Shown piece after piece: positions 34,113 to 43,284 of a stretch of 55,279 nt of DNA. Source of the stretch: Novosphingobium sp. (GTDB lineage: Bacteria; Pseudomonadota; Alphaproteobacteria; Sphingomonadales; Sphingomonadaceae). Position 1 is the stretch's first letter. Each line of letters begins with the position of its first letter. Below the pieces are notes generated by a model. That model was not told the DNA's origin, did no database searches, and saw only the letters and a list, made by a program, of their open reading frames with translations. The stretch is from positions 1-55,279 of the forward strand of contig NZ_JAUYRV010000043.1 of NCBI RefSeq assembly GCF_030696665.1, in the 5' to 3' direction. Both the position numbers and the translations under genes were made by a program.

Positions 34113-34613
34113 ATGAAAAATTTTCGCACTACGCTCACCGCATTGACAGCAGTTGCCGCACTTGCATTCGCTTCCACCGCCGACGCCAGCGGAGGCGTTC
34201 GCGCTCGCGGCCAGAACGGCTCGGTCGGCGCTGTCGCAGGCCAGAGGGGCGTGGCTGGTCGTGCAGCAGGCACCACAACCGCTGCCGATGGCACTGTGAC
34301 CCGCACCAGCGCAGCAGGCTTCAAAGGTACTAATGGCTCGCGCGGCGCGCGCGCCTCCACCACTTCGGTCTCGCCCGATGGCACGGTAACGCGCAACGCC
34401 GATGCTGCAACCAGCGGCGCGCGCGGCAGCGCTTCGTCGCAGGGCAGCTTCACCCGCAGCGCCGATGGAACCGCCAGTGGATCGCGCTCGACCAGTGCAA
34501 CCAACGCCGTCACCGGGAACAGCTACTCGGGGTCCACCACGCTTAGCGATGGGGCGGTAAGCCACACCGGCACCTGCACCACTGCTGCGGGCGAAACGAT
34601 CACTTGCCGTTGA
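34113..34613 (+). CDS. Secreted repeat-rich hypothetical protein
   Basis: This 166-residue protein has a signal peptide (MKNFRTTLTALTAVAALAFA). The mature part is almost wholly Gly/Ser/Thr/Ala/Arg, with degenerate repeats around DGTVTR (three times), DGTAS and SGxxGS. There is one Cys pair near the end (TGTCTTAAGETITC). AAGGAG lies 8 bp before the ATG, an unusually strong ribosome-binding site for this window, so it is likely abundant. Divergent from the OmpR-type regulator, it may be its target. I do not recognise the family. Confidence 0.75.
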   Translation: MKNFRTTLTALTAVAALAFASTADASGGVRARGQNGSVGAVAGQRGVAGRAAGTTTAADGTVTRTSAAGFKGTNGSRGARASTTSVSPDGTVTRNADAATSGARGSASSQGSFTRSADGTASGSRSTSATNAVTGNSYSGSTTLSDGAVSHTGTCTTAAGETITCR

Positions 34614-34740
34614 TCGCCTTCACGTGACCCCGGGACGATCTGTACTGGAAGTCCCTCAACCTGGCATGGCGCGACGCTCCCACCTGTCGAAGCCTCCCCA
34701 AACGTTGCGTCATGCCCTCTTTGCCGACGGATCCTGCACA

Positions 34741-35193
34741 ATGCGTTTCGTTCGTATAACAAGACCCTCTCTGGCCTTGGCACTGATAGTCGTCCCAACG
34801 TTTGCAATCGCCGCGCCAACCGCCCGTCCTTCCCGCGATTTCGGTGGTGAAGAAGCACTGGAACGCTTGCGCGCTGCCGATACGAACAAGGACGGGGCAA
34901 TCACCCGCCAAGAACTCCTCGTACACCGCGTGAAGGAATGGCCTCGGCTTGACCGCAACGGAGACGGCATTTTCAGCAAGGACGATTTGCCGGGCTTTGC
35001 GAAGGCGCACTGGGACAGCGGACGCCTTGCCACCATGCGCCAGACCTACGACACGAACCGCGATGGCCGCATCAGCCGCGCCGAGTTCACCTCCGGCCCG
35101 ACACCCGCATACGACATGGCCGATAGCAACCGCGACAACCGCGTGACCGAAGCCGAAATCAGGGCCGCAATCGCCGACCTGAAACGCAACTAG
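34741..35193 (+). CDS. EF-hand calcium-binding protein, exported
   Basis: This 150-residue protein has a signal peptide (MRFVRITRPSLALALIVVP, ending FAIAA). Four EF-hand loops follow at regular spacing: DTNKDGAITRQE, DRNGDGIFSKDD, DTNRDGRISRAE and DSNRDNRVTEAE. All keep acidic residues at positions 1, 3 or 5, and 12. It probably binds Ca2+ in the periplasm. The ATG at 34741 is chosen because the signal peptide starts there. It lies 12 bp before the fatty-acid hydroxylase-type gene and may be co-transcribed. Confidence 0.88.
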   Translation: MRFVRITRPSLALALIVVPTFAIAAPTARPSRDFGGEEALERLRAADTNKDGAITRQELLVHRVKEWPRLDRNGDGIFSKDDLPGFAKAHWDSGRLATMRQTYDTNRDGRISRAEFTSGPTPAYDMADSNRDNRVTEAEIRAAIADLKRN

Positions 35194-35204
35194 AGGATCA
35201 CACC

Positions 35205-36020
35205 ATGCGTCTGGCATTCCAACACCCCTGGATTCTTGGCATCATGCTGGCTCTCGTGCTGGCAGAAATCGGCTGGCGTCTGCGTGAGGGGCGCGGATAT
35301 GATGGAAGTGCCGCGGCAGCCAGCCTCGGCGTGGCTGTGGGGCAGGCCGTATTCCGCCCGATCACCGGCATCGCGACCGGGGCGATCTTTCTACTGCTGG
35401 CTGACATCTCCCCCCTACAACTGTCTGCCAGCGATTGGCGGACGTGGGTTGCCGGATTCTTCGCTGTTGAATTCGCCTACTACTGGTTCCACCGCTTCAG
35501 CCACACCGTCCGCTGGATGTGGGCAACGCACGCGGTGCACCATTCCTCGCGCGAATATGTGCTGCCCAGTGCAATCCGCCTTGGCTGGACGGAGTTCTTC
35601 TCGCTGGGTTGGGTCTTCTTTGCCGCATTGGTGCTGATCGGATTTCCGCCCACGGTGGTAGCCGTGCTGCTGGGCGCGAACCTCATCTATCAGTTTCCGC
35701 TACACACCGAAGCCGTGCGCCGCCTGCCAAACTGGATCGAAGCGGTGTTCAACACGCCATCGCATCACCGCGCCCACCACGCCAGCGAGACCGAGTATCT
35801 TGACTGCAACTTTGGTGGCGTCCTGATCGTGTGGGATCGCTTGTTCGGCACCTTTCGCGCAGAACCGCGAGATCGCACACTACGGTATGGACTGGTGCAC
35901 GATCTTGATTCCCGAAATCCCGCGCGCATCGCGCTGCACGAATGGCATCGCATGTTGGCCGACATCGCGCGAGCGCGGGGAGGATGGGAAAGGATCAAGG
36001 TTGCCCTTGGCCGACCATGA
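35205..36020 (+). CDS. Sterol desaturase / fatty-acid hydroxylase family protein
   Basis: This 271-residue di-iron membrane enzyme has the histidine clusters HRFSH, HAVHHSS and HHRAHHA, plus the conserved tail NFGGVLIVWDRLFGTF. It has several membrane helices, including LGIMLALVLAEIGW-like and EFFSLGWVFFAALVLIG. It would hydroxylate or desaturate a lipid or carotenoid. It shares its family with the gene at 37227 but is not a close copy. The 210 bp after it hold no gene. Confidence 0.88.
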   Translation: MRLAFQHPWILGIMLALVLAEIGWRLREGRGYDGSAAAASLGVAVGQAVFRPITGIATGAIFLLLADISPLQLSASDWRTWVAGFFAVEFAYYWFHRFSHTVRWMWATHAVHHSSREYVLPSAIRLGWTEFFSLGWVFFAALVLIGFPPTVVAVLLGANLIYQFPLHTEAVRRLPNWIEAVFNTPSHHRAHHASETEYLDCNFGGVLIVWDRLFGTFRAEPRDRTLRYGLVHDLDSRNPARIALHEWHRMLADIARARGGWERIKVALGRP

Positions 36021-36230
36021 CCAAACCAGGTCGTTCAGCTTGGAAGCGGCGAACGTCCGGTTCAATCTAGACGTGCCACTTTAGGTCCAAGAAACTGGCG
36101 AGCAGGATTGCGGCCAACTCCTGCCGGATAGCACCGTGATAGCGCCCCGCTGACAACCATCGTTCGTGCCGATCCTAGATTAGGGTTTGGGCCGCCGCGA
36201 TAGGATCGTTTTAGACCATCAGCTCAAAAT

Positions 36231-37130
36231 TCATATGCGGAGCGCGTTCTCCAGTCCTTGTATCCGCTGCCGAAAGGCCTGCTTTAACCTTTGCATTCCC
36301 GGTGACTGGGAGCGACGGTCGAGCGAATAGATAACCATTCGAAAACTTTGGGGTGCGCCGGTTCGGAGCGGACCAAGTGCATGAAGCACTTTCGCCGCGA
36401 GATCCTGTGCAACGGAATAGGCAGATGAAACCCAGATCGCATCGGTGGTCTTGGTGAGCGTAACCAGTGTGCCGTAATCCTCGATCACATGCGGGGGGCC
36501 TGCCGCCCATTTGCGGAGGTCGTCGAATATTGCCACGTTCGCGGTTGCTCGACTTGACAGCAGTACAGGAAATGCGGCGTCTTGGCAGTCTCCTGTCAGC
36601 AAAGGGTGACCCGCGCGGACAATCAGCGTGACCGGGAAGTTGCCAAGAGTTTCGGCGCGCACGAGCGGCGCATCAGGCACCTGCCCTTCTGCACTGACGA
36701 AAAACTCTATGTCACCCGCTATCAGCAGAGGCCACAGTGCCTCGACATTGCGGACCACGACCTCGTTGGTGAGGGCTGGAGCTGCTGAAAGCCTTTCTGA
36801 CAGTGCGGCCGGCAGCAACGTCCAGGCCGGCAATGGCGCCATGCCGAAGCTGACCCGTCCTTCTTCCCCTCGTGCGGTTTGGCGCAACTGGCGTTCAAAA
36901 TCATCTGCTTGGGTTAGCAAGGCCTTGGCTCGGCCAACTACAACCTGGCCTTGTGGAGTAAGACTTACCCCCGCGCGATCTCGATCAAACAACCGCATCC
37001 CGACTTGTTGCTCCAGTGCCTGAATGCTGCGGGTGAGTGCGGATTGGGACAGACCCAAATCCTCGGCGGCGCGCGAAAAGCTCAAGCGGCGGGAAAGGGC
37101 GACCAGATGGCGCAAGTTTCGCAGGTCCAT
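36231..37130 (-). CDS. LysR-family transcriptional regulator
   Basis: This 299-residue protein has the N-terminal LysR helix-turn-helix (LRHLVALSRRLSFSRAAEDL, GLSQSALTRSIQALEQQVG) and a periplasmic-binding-like effector domain (residues about 90-290). It is divergent from the second sterol-desaturase-type gene, the classical LysR arrangement, so that gene is its probable target. Two ATATGCAT motifs lie between them. Confidence 0.9.
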   Translation of the reverse strand: MDLRNLRHLVALSRRLSFSRAAEDLGLSQSALTRSIQALEQQVGMRLFDRDRAGVSLTPQGQVVVGRAKALLTQADDFERQLRQTARGEEGRVSFGMAPLPAWTLLPAALSERLSAAPALTNEVVVRNVEALWPLLIAGDIEFFVSAEGQVPDAPLVRAETLGNFPVTLIVRAGHPLLTGDCQDAAFPVLLSSRATANVAIFDDLRKWAAGPPHVIEDYGTLVTLTKTTDAIWVSSAYSVAQDLAAKVLHALGPLRTGAPQSFRMVIYSLDRRSQSPGMQRLKQAFRQRIQGLENALRI

Positions 37131-37132
37131 AC

Positions 37133-37171
37133 ATATGCATCCGCATCATTAAAAATAGCATCAATATGCAT
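37133..37171. promoter_or_regulatory. Paired ATATGCAT motifs in the LysR/desaturase divergent promoter
   Basis: ATATGCAT occurs at 37133-37140 and 37164-37171, 31 bp apart, in an AT-rich intergenic stretch. The arrangement fits recognition and activation sites of a LysR tetramer. Confidence 0.5.
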
Positions 37172-37226
37172 TGGACGCAGAAACCCTTCATTGCAACGAT
37201 GTTCACAACAGATGAAGGTAAAAACA

Positions 37227-38069
37227 ATGGACCATCTCGGGCTTTGGGTTTTGGCCGTAACCGGCGCGATCCTGCTGGCCGAAGTTATCGCCGGCCGGCA
37301 CCGTGAAATCTACAACCGCAGCGACTGGCTGGTAAACGGTATCTGCATGCTCGGGGCCGCACTGGTCCGCCCGGCGGGCACGGCGATGGTGGCGATGTCC
37401 ATCGCGTACCTGTTTCCGGGTGGGCAGGGAGCCTTGCAAGATGTGCCATTTCTGCCGGCGTTGATCACGATCATCTTGTTGGCGGAGTTTGCAAATTACT
37501 GGGTTCATCGCGCCAGTCACCAGCTGAAGGGCACGCGCTGGTTCGATTGGTTTTGGCGCATGCACCGCACGCATCACACCGCCAAATATGTAAACGTCCT
37601 GCTAAACTTCCGTATCAGCCCATTCTGGATACTGGTCGGGGGTCTGGGTTGGGTGTTTTCGCTGGCGATCTATCTCGGCCAGGCTCGGGCGGCGGGCTTG
37701 GGGATCGTGATTTTCACCTTCTGGGGCATCTTTACCCATAGCGATTTCCGCTGGGACGACGCGGTCAGACGGCACACCTTCTTCGGCCCGGTGTTTCGCG
37801 GGCTGGAACATGTCTTCATCTCCCCGGGAATCCATCACAGCCACCACGGATATGGCCGCGACGGCGGAAATTTCCGCAACTTCGGGGTTTTTCTTTCGGT
37901 CTATGACTGGATTTTCGGAACGTTGCATATCCCGGAAGGCCGACCGTTCCGCTATGGCATTCCCGGCACCACCCCGCATTGGGCAGACGATGCCTTCTCA
38001 CCGATCAGTGTCGGCACGCTGTTTGCCAAAAGTCTGCCTAGCGAGGCGGAGAGCAAACGTTCAACCTAG
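37227..38069 (+). CDS. Sterol desaturase / fatty-acid hydroxylase family protein (LysR-linked)
   Basis: This 280-residue membrane enzyme has di-iron histidine motifs HRASH, HRTHHT and HHSHHG, with NFGVFLSVYDWIFGTLH near the C-terminus. AAGG lies about 8 nt before ATG 37227; ATG 37212 is an alternative. Divergent from a LysR gene that probably controls it. Substrate unknown; lipid or sterol-like oxidation is the family role. Confidence 0.87.
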   Translation: MDHLGLWVLAVTGAILLAEVIAGRHREIYNRSDWLVNGICMLGAALVRPAGTAMVAMSIAYLFPGGQGALQDVPFLPALITIILLAEFANYWVHRASHQLKGTRWFDWFWRMHRTHHTAKYVNVLLNFRISPFWILVGGLGWVFSLAIYLGQARAAGLGIVIFTFWGIFTHSDFRWDDAVRRHTFFGPVFRGLEHVFISPGIHHSHHGYGRDGGNFRNFGVFLSVYDWIFGTLHIPEGRPFRYGIPGTTPHWADDAFSPISVGTLFAKSLPSEAESKRST

Positions 38070-38399
38070 GCCCAAGCGGTGAAGCAGTGGTTGCTTGAGT
38101 GGCCATTTGAAAATCGAGCCACAGGCAAAAGGGTGTAAATGGCGTTAGGCTCGTTCCGACCAGACCCGGTCGCTCGGATCGGCTGCGTTGAACGTCGTAT
38201 CCAGCCAGAAGCGGCCATCGCTGAGGGAAAAGAAGAAGGTCAGCAAAGCGCCCCATCCCGGTCATTAACAGCGACCATTGCATTGCCTGAAAGCGGGCAT
38301 TGGGAACCCGCCAGTGATTTCGGCTTCGAGCATCACCTTGCAGGACGCTCTATGGCGCAAAGTGGGTGGGAAGGGGACGCGTGGGCTCATTGGCGACAG
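38070..38399. other. Intergenic region, nothing recognised
   Basis: A frame exists on the + strand from 38139, but its composition shows no protein family, signal or helix pattern, so it is not called. Confidence 0.5.
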
Positions 38400-38609
38400 T
38401 CATCTGCGGTTCGATGACAAAGCTCCGAGCAATACACGATAAACAAAATAGCCGAAGGCCATAAACGCGATGAGCGCTGGAACCAGTTGCCAAGTAGGAA
38501 CGCGATCATGGAAGCGCTCATACAAAAAGCCAGCGATGCCGAGCCATGCAACGAGGCTTGCAAAAAGCAGATGTTCTATCGCTCGAAGCGTCTTTGCCGC
38601 TGGTTTCAT
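38400..38609 (-). CDS. Small two-helix membrane protein, hypothetical
   Basis: This 69-residue protein has a short basic start (MKPAAKTLRAIEH) and two hydrophobic helices (LLFASLVAWLGIAGFLYE and LVPALIAFMAFGYFVY), ending in basic residues. The clean two-helix topology supports a real gene, but I do not recognise a family. It is not clearly linked to either neighbour. Confidence 0.55.
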   Translation of the reverse strand: MKPAAKTLRAIEHLLFASLVAWLGIAGFLYERFHDRVPTWQLVPALIAFMAFGYFVYRVLLGALSSNRR

Positions 38610-38764
38610 CCCGGAGACCTTACCAACAGGGCGGGTGTCCGCAATGGAGTCGGAACCTGAACGGCAGATTTTTTAGAATCGGCGCGATTTCCTGCTTTTC
38701 CGCAACCGACGCCGTAGCCGCCGTCCAGATGATTGGCTAAGTTCCTTGAAAGATCACAGAAGGT

Positions 38765-41359
38765 TTGCGTCGAAGGGCGGCAAAGTTGGAAGCTTCCGGA
38801 ATACGTTCATCAAGAGCAGCTCTTCTTTGCTTCCTGTCGATGCTGATGGGGGCTTCCGCCACTGCCCGTCCGCTGTCCATCGACGATGTGCTCGCGACCG
38901 CGACGGTCGACCGCGCCGACATCTCTCCGGACTCTGAAGAGATCGCGATCGCGATGCCTCGCCCGGTTACCTCAGGCGAGGTTTATGGCCGCAATTCCTA
39001 TGAGATCGACTCCTCGCGCACCGATATCTGGCTGGTGAAGCGCGACGGGTCGCAGCTGCGCCAGCTGACCGATGGGCAAGCGAGCGCGGCAGGCTACTGG
39101 TGCCCCTACTGGAGCCCCGACGGCAAGCGACTGGCGATGCTCTCTACTGCGCCCGAACTCAGTGAACCGCGCGGCGGTGACAATGTGCGCCTCTATGTGT
39201 GGGAGCGCGGGACAAAAGCGCCCCGGCGCGTCAGTGATCGCGCCATGATGACACAGGTGCGCTACGGCTCGCCGCTCAATGAGCTCGACCTGCGCAGCCC
39301 AGGCGCGAGCCTCCCGAATACGTGCCGCGAGAATGACGAGAATGCCCCTTTCGTTTGGCTCGGCCCGGATCGCCTGCTGGCGGTGCTGATGCCGTCGGGT
39401 GAGCGTTCAACGATGGTGGATCGCTACGCCAAGTTCCACCGCGAGGCATCACAGGCGGGCGAAGAGATGCGTGCAGGCGAGGTGCCGACGCTATCGCGCT
39501 CCGACAGCGCGACGGCGGCGGCTGAGTTGGCTGAGGTCAACTATTCGGCGGAGCTGGTGATCTTCAATCTGGCGGATGGCTCGACGACGAATCTTGGCGA
39601 GGTGCCGGCATTCCCGATGTTCGGCGCGCTGACCATTGCCCTTTCGCCCAATGCCCGCCGCGCGGCGATCCTCGCGCCGGTGCGGGCCATCCCGCCACAC
39701 CGCCGGTCAGCCGATATGCCCAATGTCATGGCATGGGCAGTGGAGAACGCCCTGTTCATGCTCGACCTTGGCGAGCGACCGGCCTTGCAGCGGGTCGAGC
39801 CGCCGGGCGGCGCGCAATTCCCGCTCGACATCATCGGGTGGTCCCCGGAGTCGGAATACATCTCCCTGCGCGCGCGGGCAGCTTCAGACGCGAACTCGGC
39901 GAGCCTCTGGACCCTCGCGGCGAATGCCCTCGCGCTGACCGCCCAAGCCCCCGGCCTGACCTTTGATGATGCCGCGCCAGCGCATTGGCGCGAGGGATCC
40001 CATGCGCTCTGGGCCGACCGGACAAGCATTTTGGTGCGGGATGGCAAGGCAGGGAGCGGGTGGCGGCTCGTCGATGTTCGCACTGGCCGGGCCGCCAAGG
40101 TAGAGGACAATGTCGAAGGGCTTGCCAGCTTGCGGACCTCGGCAAGGGGGCAGATCACCGGTCAGAGCAAGGCCGGCCCGGTCCGCTTCGATCCTGCCGC
40201 ACGCCGGTTCGTGCCATGGAAGGCCAGGAAAGCAACAGGTTGCGACGGCGCGGCACGGCTCGTCACCGAACGGAAAGACGGGGCCGCCACCTATAGCCTC
40301 TGGTCCAGCGACGACCCGCGCCCGGCCAGCATCAGGCTCGCGTCGTCCGCCAGGATGCTCAACCATGATTGCAGCGGGATTGTCTGGGCCGAAAACGGGT
40401 TCAAAGGCAGCGTCGTGAACTTCACCTCGTGGGACGATCCCGCCGCGCCCCGGGCCCTGATGCAGCACAACCAGCACCTTGCCGATATCGCCTGGGGCGA
40501 GCGGCGCATGATCGACTATCGCCATGCCGATGGCACCGCGCTCAAGATGGCGGTGCTGCTCCCTGCCGATTACGATCCTGCGCGGCGCTACCCGACACTG
40601 ATGTGGGTCTATGGCGGCTACAGCCCGTCCGGGATCGACGACTACTTCCTCGATCCGCATATGCCGGGTCTTTACAACCTCGAGCTTTACGCGAGCCATG
40701 GCTACGTCGTGGCCATTCCCTCGATCCCGGTCCCGCGCAGCGACGCTCCGGGAGAGCCCCTTGCAGCGTTCCCCGGCGGCGTCCTTCCTGCCATCGACAA
40801 GCTGGTTGAGCTCGGCATCACCGACAACGACCGCGTCGGCGTGTTCGGCCAGAGCTTCGGCGGCTACACGGTCAGCGCGCTGGTAGCGCAGACCGACCGC
40901 TTCAGAGCGGCGGCCGCGATCGCAGGGGCAACCGACATTGCCACCAATTACGGCGCGTTCGATCCGGCAGCACGGGGCTGGCCCGGCATAGAGCAGGACA
41001 TGGCGGCCAACGGCCCGATCTATGAAAGCGGGCTCGGCTTCAGGATCGATCCCGCCACCGATCCCGCGCTCTATCACCGCAACTCGCCCCTCACTTTCGC
41101 CGACCGGATCCACACACCGCTGCTGCTGATCCACGGGGAGCTCGACACACGCGCGCCGCTCTCGCAGCCGGAAGCACTGTATTCGCTGCTGCGCCGAAAG
41201 GGCCGCACGGCACGGCTGCTGCGCTACTGGGGCGAGAACCACTCGCTCGCCAATTCGCCCGCCAACATCCGCGACATCACGCGCGAGCTCGTCGACTGGT
41301 TTGATCTCCACCTAAAGCATAGCGGCTACGCAGAAGTGCCCCTCGGCATCACTGACTAA
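38765..41359 (+). CDS. S9-family (prolyl oligopeptidase-like) exported peptidase
   Basis: From a TTG at 38765 this encodes 864 residues. A signal peptide (AALLCFLSMLMGASATA) is followed by a beta-propeller (WSPDGKRLAML and similar blades) and a C-terminal hydrolase. The triad is S697 in GQSFGGY, D794 in HGELDTRAP and H826 in GENHSLAN, numbered from the TTG. This GQSFGGY/GENHS pattern is that of DPP-IV or glutamyl-type S9 enzymes and differs from the GFSDG/EPHFKW pattern of the lasso isopeptidase at 7242. It would cleave peptides in the periplasm. The start is uncertain, since no ATG precedes the signal peptide. Confidence 0.85.
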   Translation: MRRRAAKLEASGIRSSRAALLCFLSMLMGASATARPLSIDDVLATATVDRADISPDSEEIAIAMPRPVTSGEVYGRNSYEIDSSRTDIWLVKRDGSQLRQLTDGQASAAGYWCPYWSPDGKRLAMLSTAPELSEPRGGDNVRLYVWERGTKAPRRVSDRAMMTQVRYGSPLNELDLRSPGASLPNTCRENDENAPFVWLGPDRLLAVLMPSGERSTMVDRYAKFHREASQAGEEMRAGEVPTLSRSDSATAAAELAEVNYSAELVIFNLADGSTTNLGEVPAFPMFGALTIALSPNARRAAILAPVRAIPPHRRSADMPNVMAWAVENALFMLDLGERPALQRVEPPGGAQFPLDIIGWSPESEYISLRARAASDANSASLWTLAANALALTAQAPGLTFDDAAPAHWREGSHALWADRTSILVRDGKAGSGWRLVDVRTGRAAKVEDNVEGLASLRTSARGQITGQSKAGPVRFDPAARRFVPWKARKATGCDGAARLVTERKDGAATYSLWSSDDPRPASIRLASSARMLNHDCSGIVWAENGFKGSVVNFTSWDDPAAPRALMQHNQHLADIAWGERRMIDYRHADGTALKMAVLLPADYDPARRYPTLMWVYGGYSPSGIDDYFLDPHMPGLYNLELYASHGYVVAIPSIPVPRSDAPGEPLAAFPGGVLPAIDKLVELGITDNDRVGVFGQSFGGYTVSALVAQTDRFRAAAAIAGATDIATNYGAFDPAARGWPGIEQDMAANGPIYESGLGFRIDPATDPALYHRNSPLTFADRIHTPLLLIHGELDTRAPLSQPEALYSLLRRKGRTARLLRYWGENHSLANSPANIRDITRELVDWFDLHLKHSGYAEVPLGITD

Positions 41360-41850
41360 AGCTCGAAGCGGAAAGGCAGATTGCCACCCATCTGCGGTCA
41401 TGAGTGACGGCGAGGCCCTTTCCCGAAACCAGCATGGCCGCTTCAGCCTCGTTTTTTCCAAGACCTGCCATTCAACAAACGGCCCAATAGCGGTCGCAAT
41501 TTATGCCCAATGCGCAGACGAAAGAGTGGCGGGTTTTGGCAACGAACCTGCCGCTGAACCCGTCAGGCGGGAATGGCCGTTATTTCCCAGACCAAGTCCT
41601 CCCGCCCTTCCTAAAAGCGTGATGAACCAAGGGCAGGAATCGATAATCGCAAACTGAAGCGCGAATGACCGAGTTCAACGCGGCAACTGCCACGCTTACG
41701 ATGCCGGTAAATGCGCCAGCAGCTGCCTAAAATTGGTTGGCACTTTAGAATCCGATCTGAACTAAGTTGATTGGTATCAACAGGTTAGCTTGACGGTGAG
41801 CCTAGTCGTTGATTTAGGGGGGTTCGCCAAAAACTACGTTGGATGCAAAG
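41360..41850. repeat. Non-coding region with dispersed repeat, second 137-bp copy
   Basis: Bases 41586-41722 match 27426-27562 along their whole length. The reverse strand of both can be read as SVAVAALNS, then RFxxLVHHAFxKGGRTWSG, which may be an old coding remnant. No gene is supported in the rest. Confidence 0.6.
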
Positions 41851-42155
41851 ATGTGGACCTATACCGCTCGCACGCTCCATGCGCAAAGCGGGCTGGCTTT
41901 GGCAACAGATTTGACCGATGCCCAGTGGGCTATTTTCGAGCCCCTTCTTCCCCGCCAGCCTCGACAGGCCGACCACCGAAGTGGGAAATGCGCCGGACTG
42001 TCGAGGCCATCTTCGATCTGCGCCGAGGCGAGCTGCCGTAGCGAATGTTACCCACCGCGCTTTCCTCCAGTTTCGACGGTGCGACGCTGGTTCTACCTCT
42101 GGCGCGATACGGGGTTGCGGCATGCCGTGAACCATGGGCTTCTTATGCTGGTCTG
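41851..42155 (+). pseudogene. IS5-family transposase remnant
   Basis: It begins like a transposase (MWTYTARTLHAQSGLALATD, then LTDAQWAIFEPLLPRQ). It loses the frame near 41960, and returns with FPPVSTVRRWFYLWRDTGLR. The catalytic residues are absent. It belongs to a different IS5 subgroup from the element at 22443. Confidence 0.75.
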
Positions 42156-42451
42156 TGAAACACAGAGGCATGAGGCATCGCACAGCGCCGGTGTGATCAA
42201 CAGCCAGAACGTCAAAACGAGGGGAAGTGGCGGGTCTTAGCGCTACTCAACATTGTCCTTTCTACCTCGAGAATCGCTGCCAAAATGGCGAGGTTTTTCT
42301 GCTGACGCAGGCAAGCTGGGCGTTTTGGACAGCTAGGTAGGTAAAAGAACTTAGTAGACTTTGCCGTGGTTTCAGCGCGTTATGGTTAATGCCAATGTGG
42401 GAGGTTTCGTAAGTCGACGCACTTAGTGTCACCAAAAACGGGGGTTTCCAT
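42156..42451. other. Intergenic region, nothing recognised
   Basis: Bases between the transposase remnant and the LuxR-type regulator show no gene, clear hairpin or promoter. Confidence 0.5.
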
Positions 42452-43171
42452 ATGTTGCTTGAAGATCGGTCTGGCTACTCTGATTTCGAACAGCAGGGCC
42501 TCGCGGACGCTTTCGGATTTCGAGACACTGTCGCAGAATTTAGTGACACCGCGTCATCGCCCTCAGCGTCGTCGGCGCGTCATACCGTTCACGTCGTTGC
42601 CGACGAAGCCCAGCAGAGGGCAGCGATGGCCCGTATGATCTTTGCAGCCGGTCATCACGCCGAAGTTTACAACGATGCCGAAGAACTGGTTGCACACCGC
42701 CCAACTGGTGGGATCGTGCTTGTCCATGAATCCGGCAAACTTGGAGCATCGGCAGTCTGCCAAGCACTGACAAGGAACGCTTCGTGGCTGCCGGTCATCG
42801 GATTTGGCGCTGAAGTTGATGCCAGCCGGATAGTTGCAGGCATGAAGGCCGGAGCAATGGATTACTTTGTCGGTCCGGTTTGCACCGGGACGATGATCGC
42901 CAAACTTAACGAATGCGCCAAGGAGGCCATGTCCGTATCTGCATTTCGCGGCCGGCAAGCCGCGGCCAGATCGGCTCTGGCCAGACTTTCGGACCGTGAG
43001 CGCCAAGTGCTCGACCTTCTGGCTACCGGCTTGTCCAACAAGGCAATGGCGCGGGATCTTGGGATCAGTCCCAGAACCGTTGAAATCCACCGTATGAAGA
43101 TGATGGGAAAGATCGGAGCGACGTCGGGTGCCCATGCCGTTCGCATTCGGATCGACGCATTTGAAGGATAG
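42452..43171 (+). CDS. FixJ/NarL-type regulator with degenerate receiver
   Basis: This 239-residue protein has a receiver-like domain (residues about 45-165) and a LuxR-type helix-turn-helix (LSDRERQVLDLLATGLSNKA, MARDLGISPRTVEIHRMKMM). The receiver has lost key sites. The phospho-acceptor position in GGIVLVHESG holds Val instead of Asp, the acidic pocket reads VVADEA instead of VVDDDE, and the switch Lys (normally TKP) is Gly in FVGPV. It is therefore unlikely to be controlled by phosphorylation. It stands 1 kb upstream of the tra operon in the same direction and may regulate it. Confidence 0.85.
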   Translation: MLLEDRSGYSDFEQQGLADAFGFRDTVAEFSDTASSPSASSARHTVHVVADEAQQRAAMARMIFAAGHHAEVYNDAEELVAHRPTGGIVLVHESGKLGASAVCQALTRNASWLPVIGFGAEVDASRIVAGMKAGAMDYFVGPVCTGTMIAKLNECAKEAMSVSAFRGRQAAARSALARLSDRERQVLDLLATGLSNKAMARDLGISPRTVEIHRMKMMGKIGATSGAHAVRIRIDAFEG

Positions 43172-43284
43172 TCTAAAAGCCACTTTTAGAATTGGCGAAC
43201 AGCAACTCCCACCAAGCCTTCGTCACAAACTCAACGATGAACCCACGATGGTCCGGCGGCACCGGGTAGAAGCTGTGCCCTGCA

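Noticed and set aside
39884..41311. Long reverse-strand frame of 475 codons
   Set aside because: It is antisense to the S9 peptidase, whose catalytic motifs are clear, and shows only high-GC shadow composition.
38765..41359. Second S9 peptidase as another lasso isopeptidase
   Set aside because: Its active-site motifs are GQSFGGY and GENHS, unlike GFSDG and EPHFKW of the 7242 enzyme, and no lasso genes or STN receptor lie near it.
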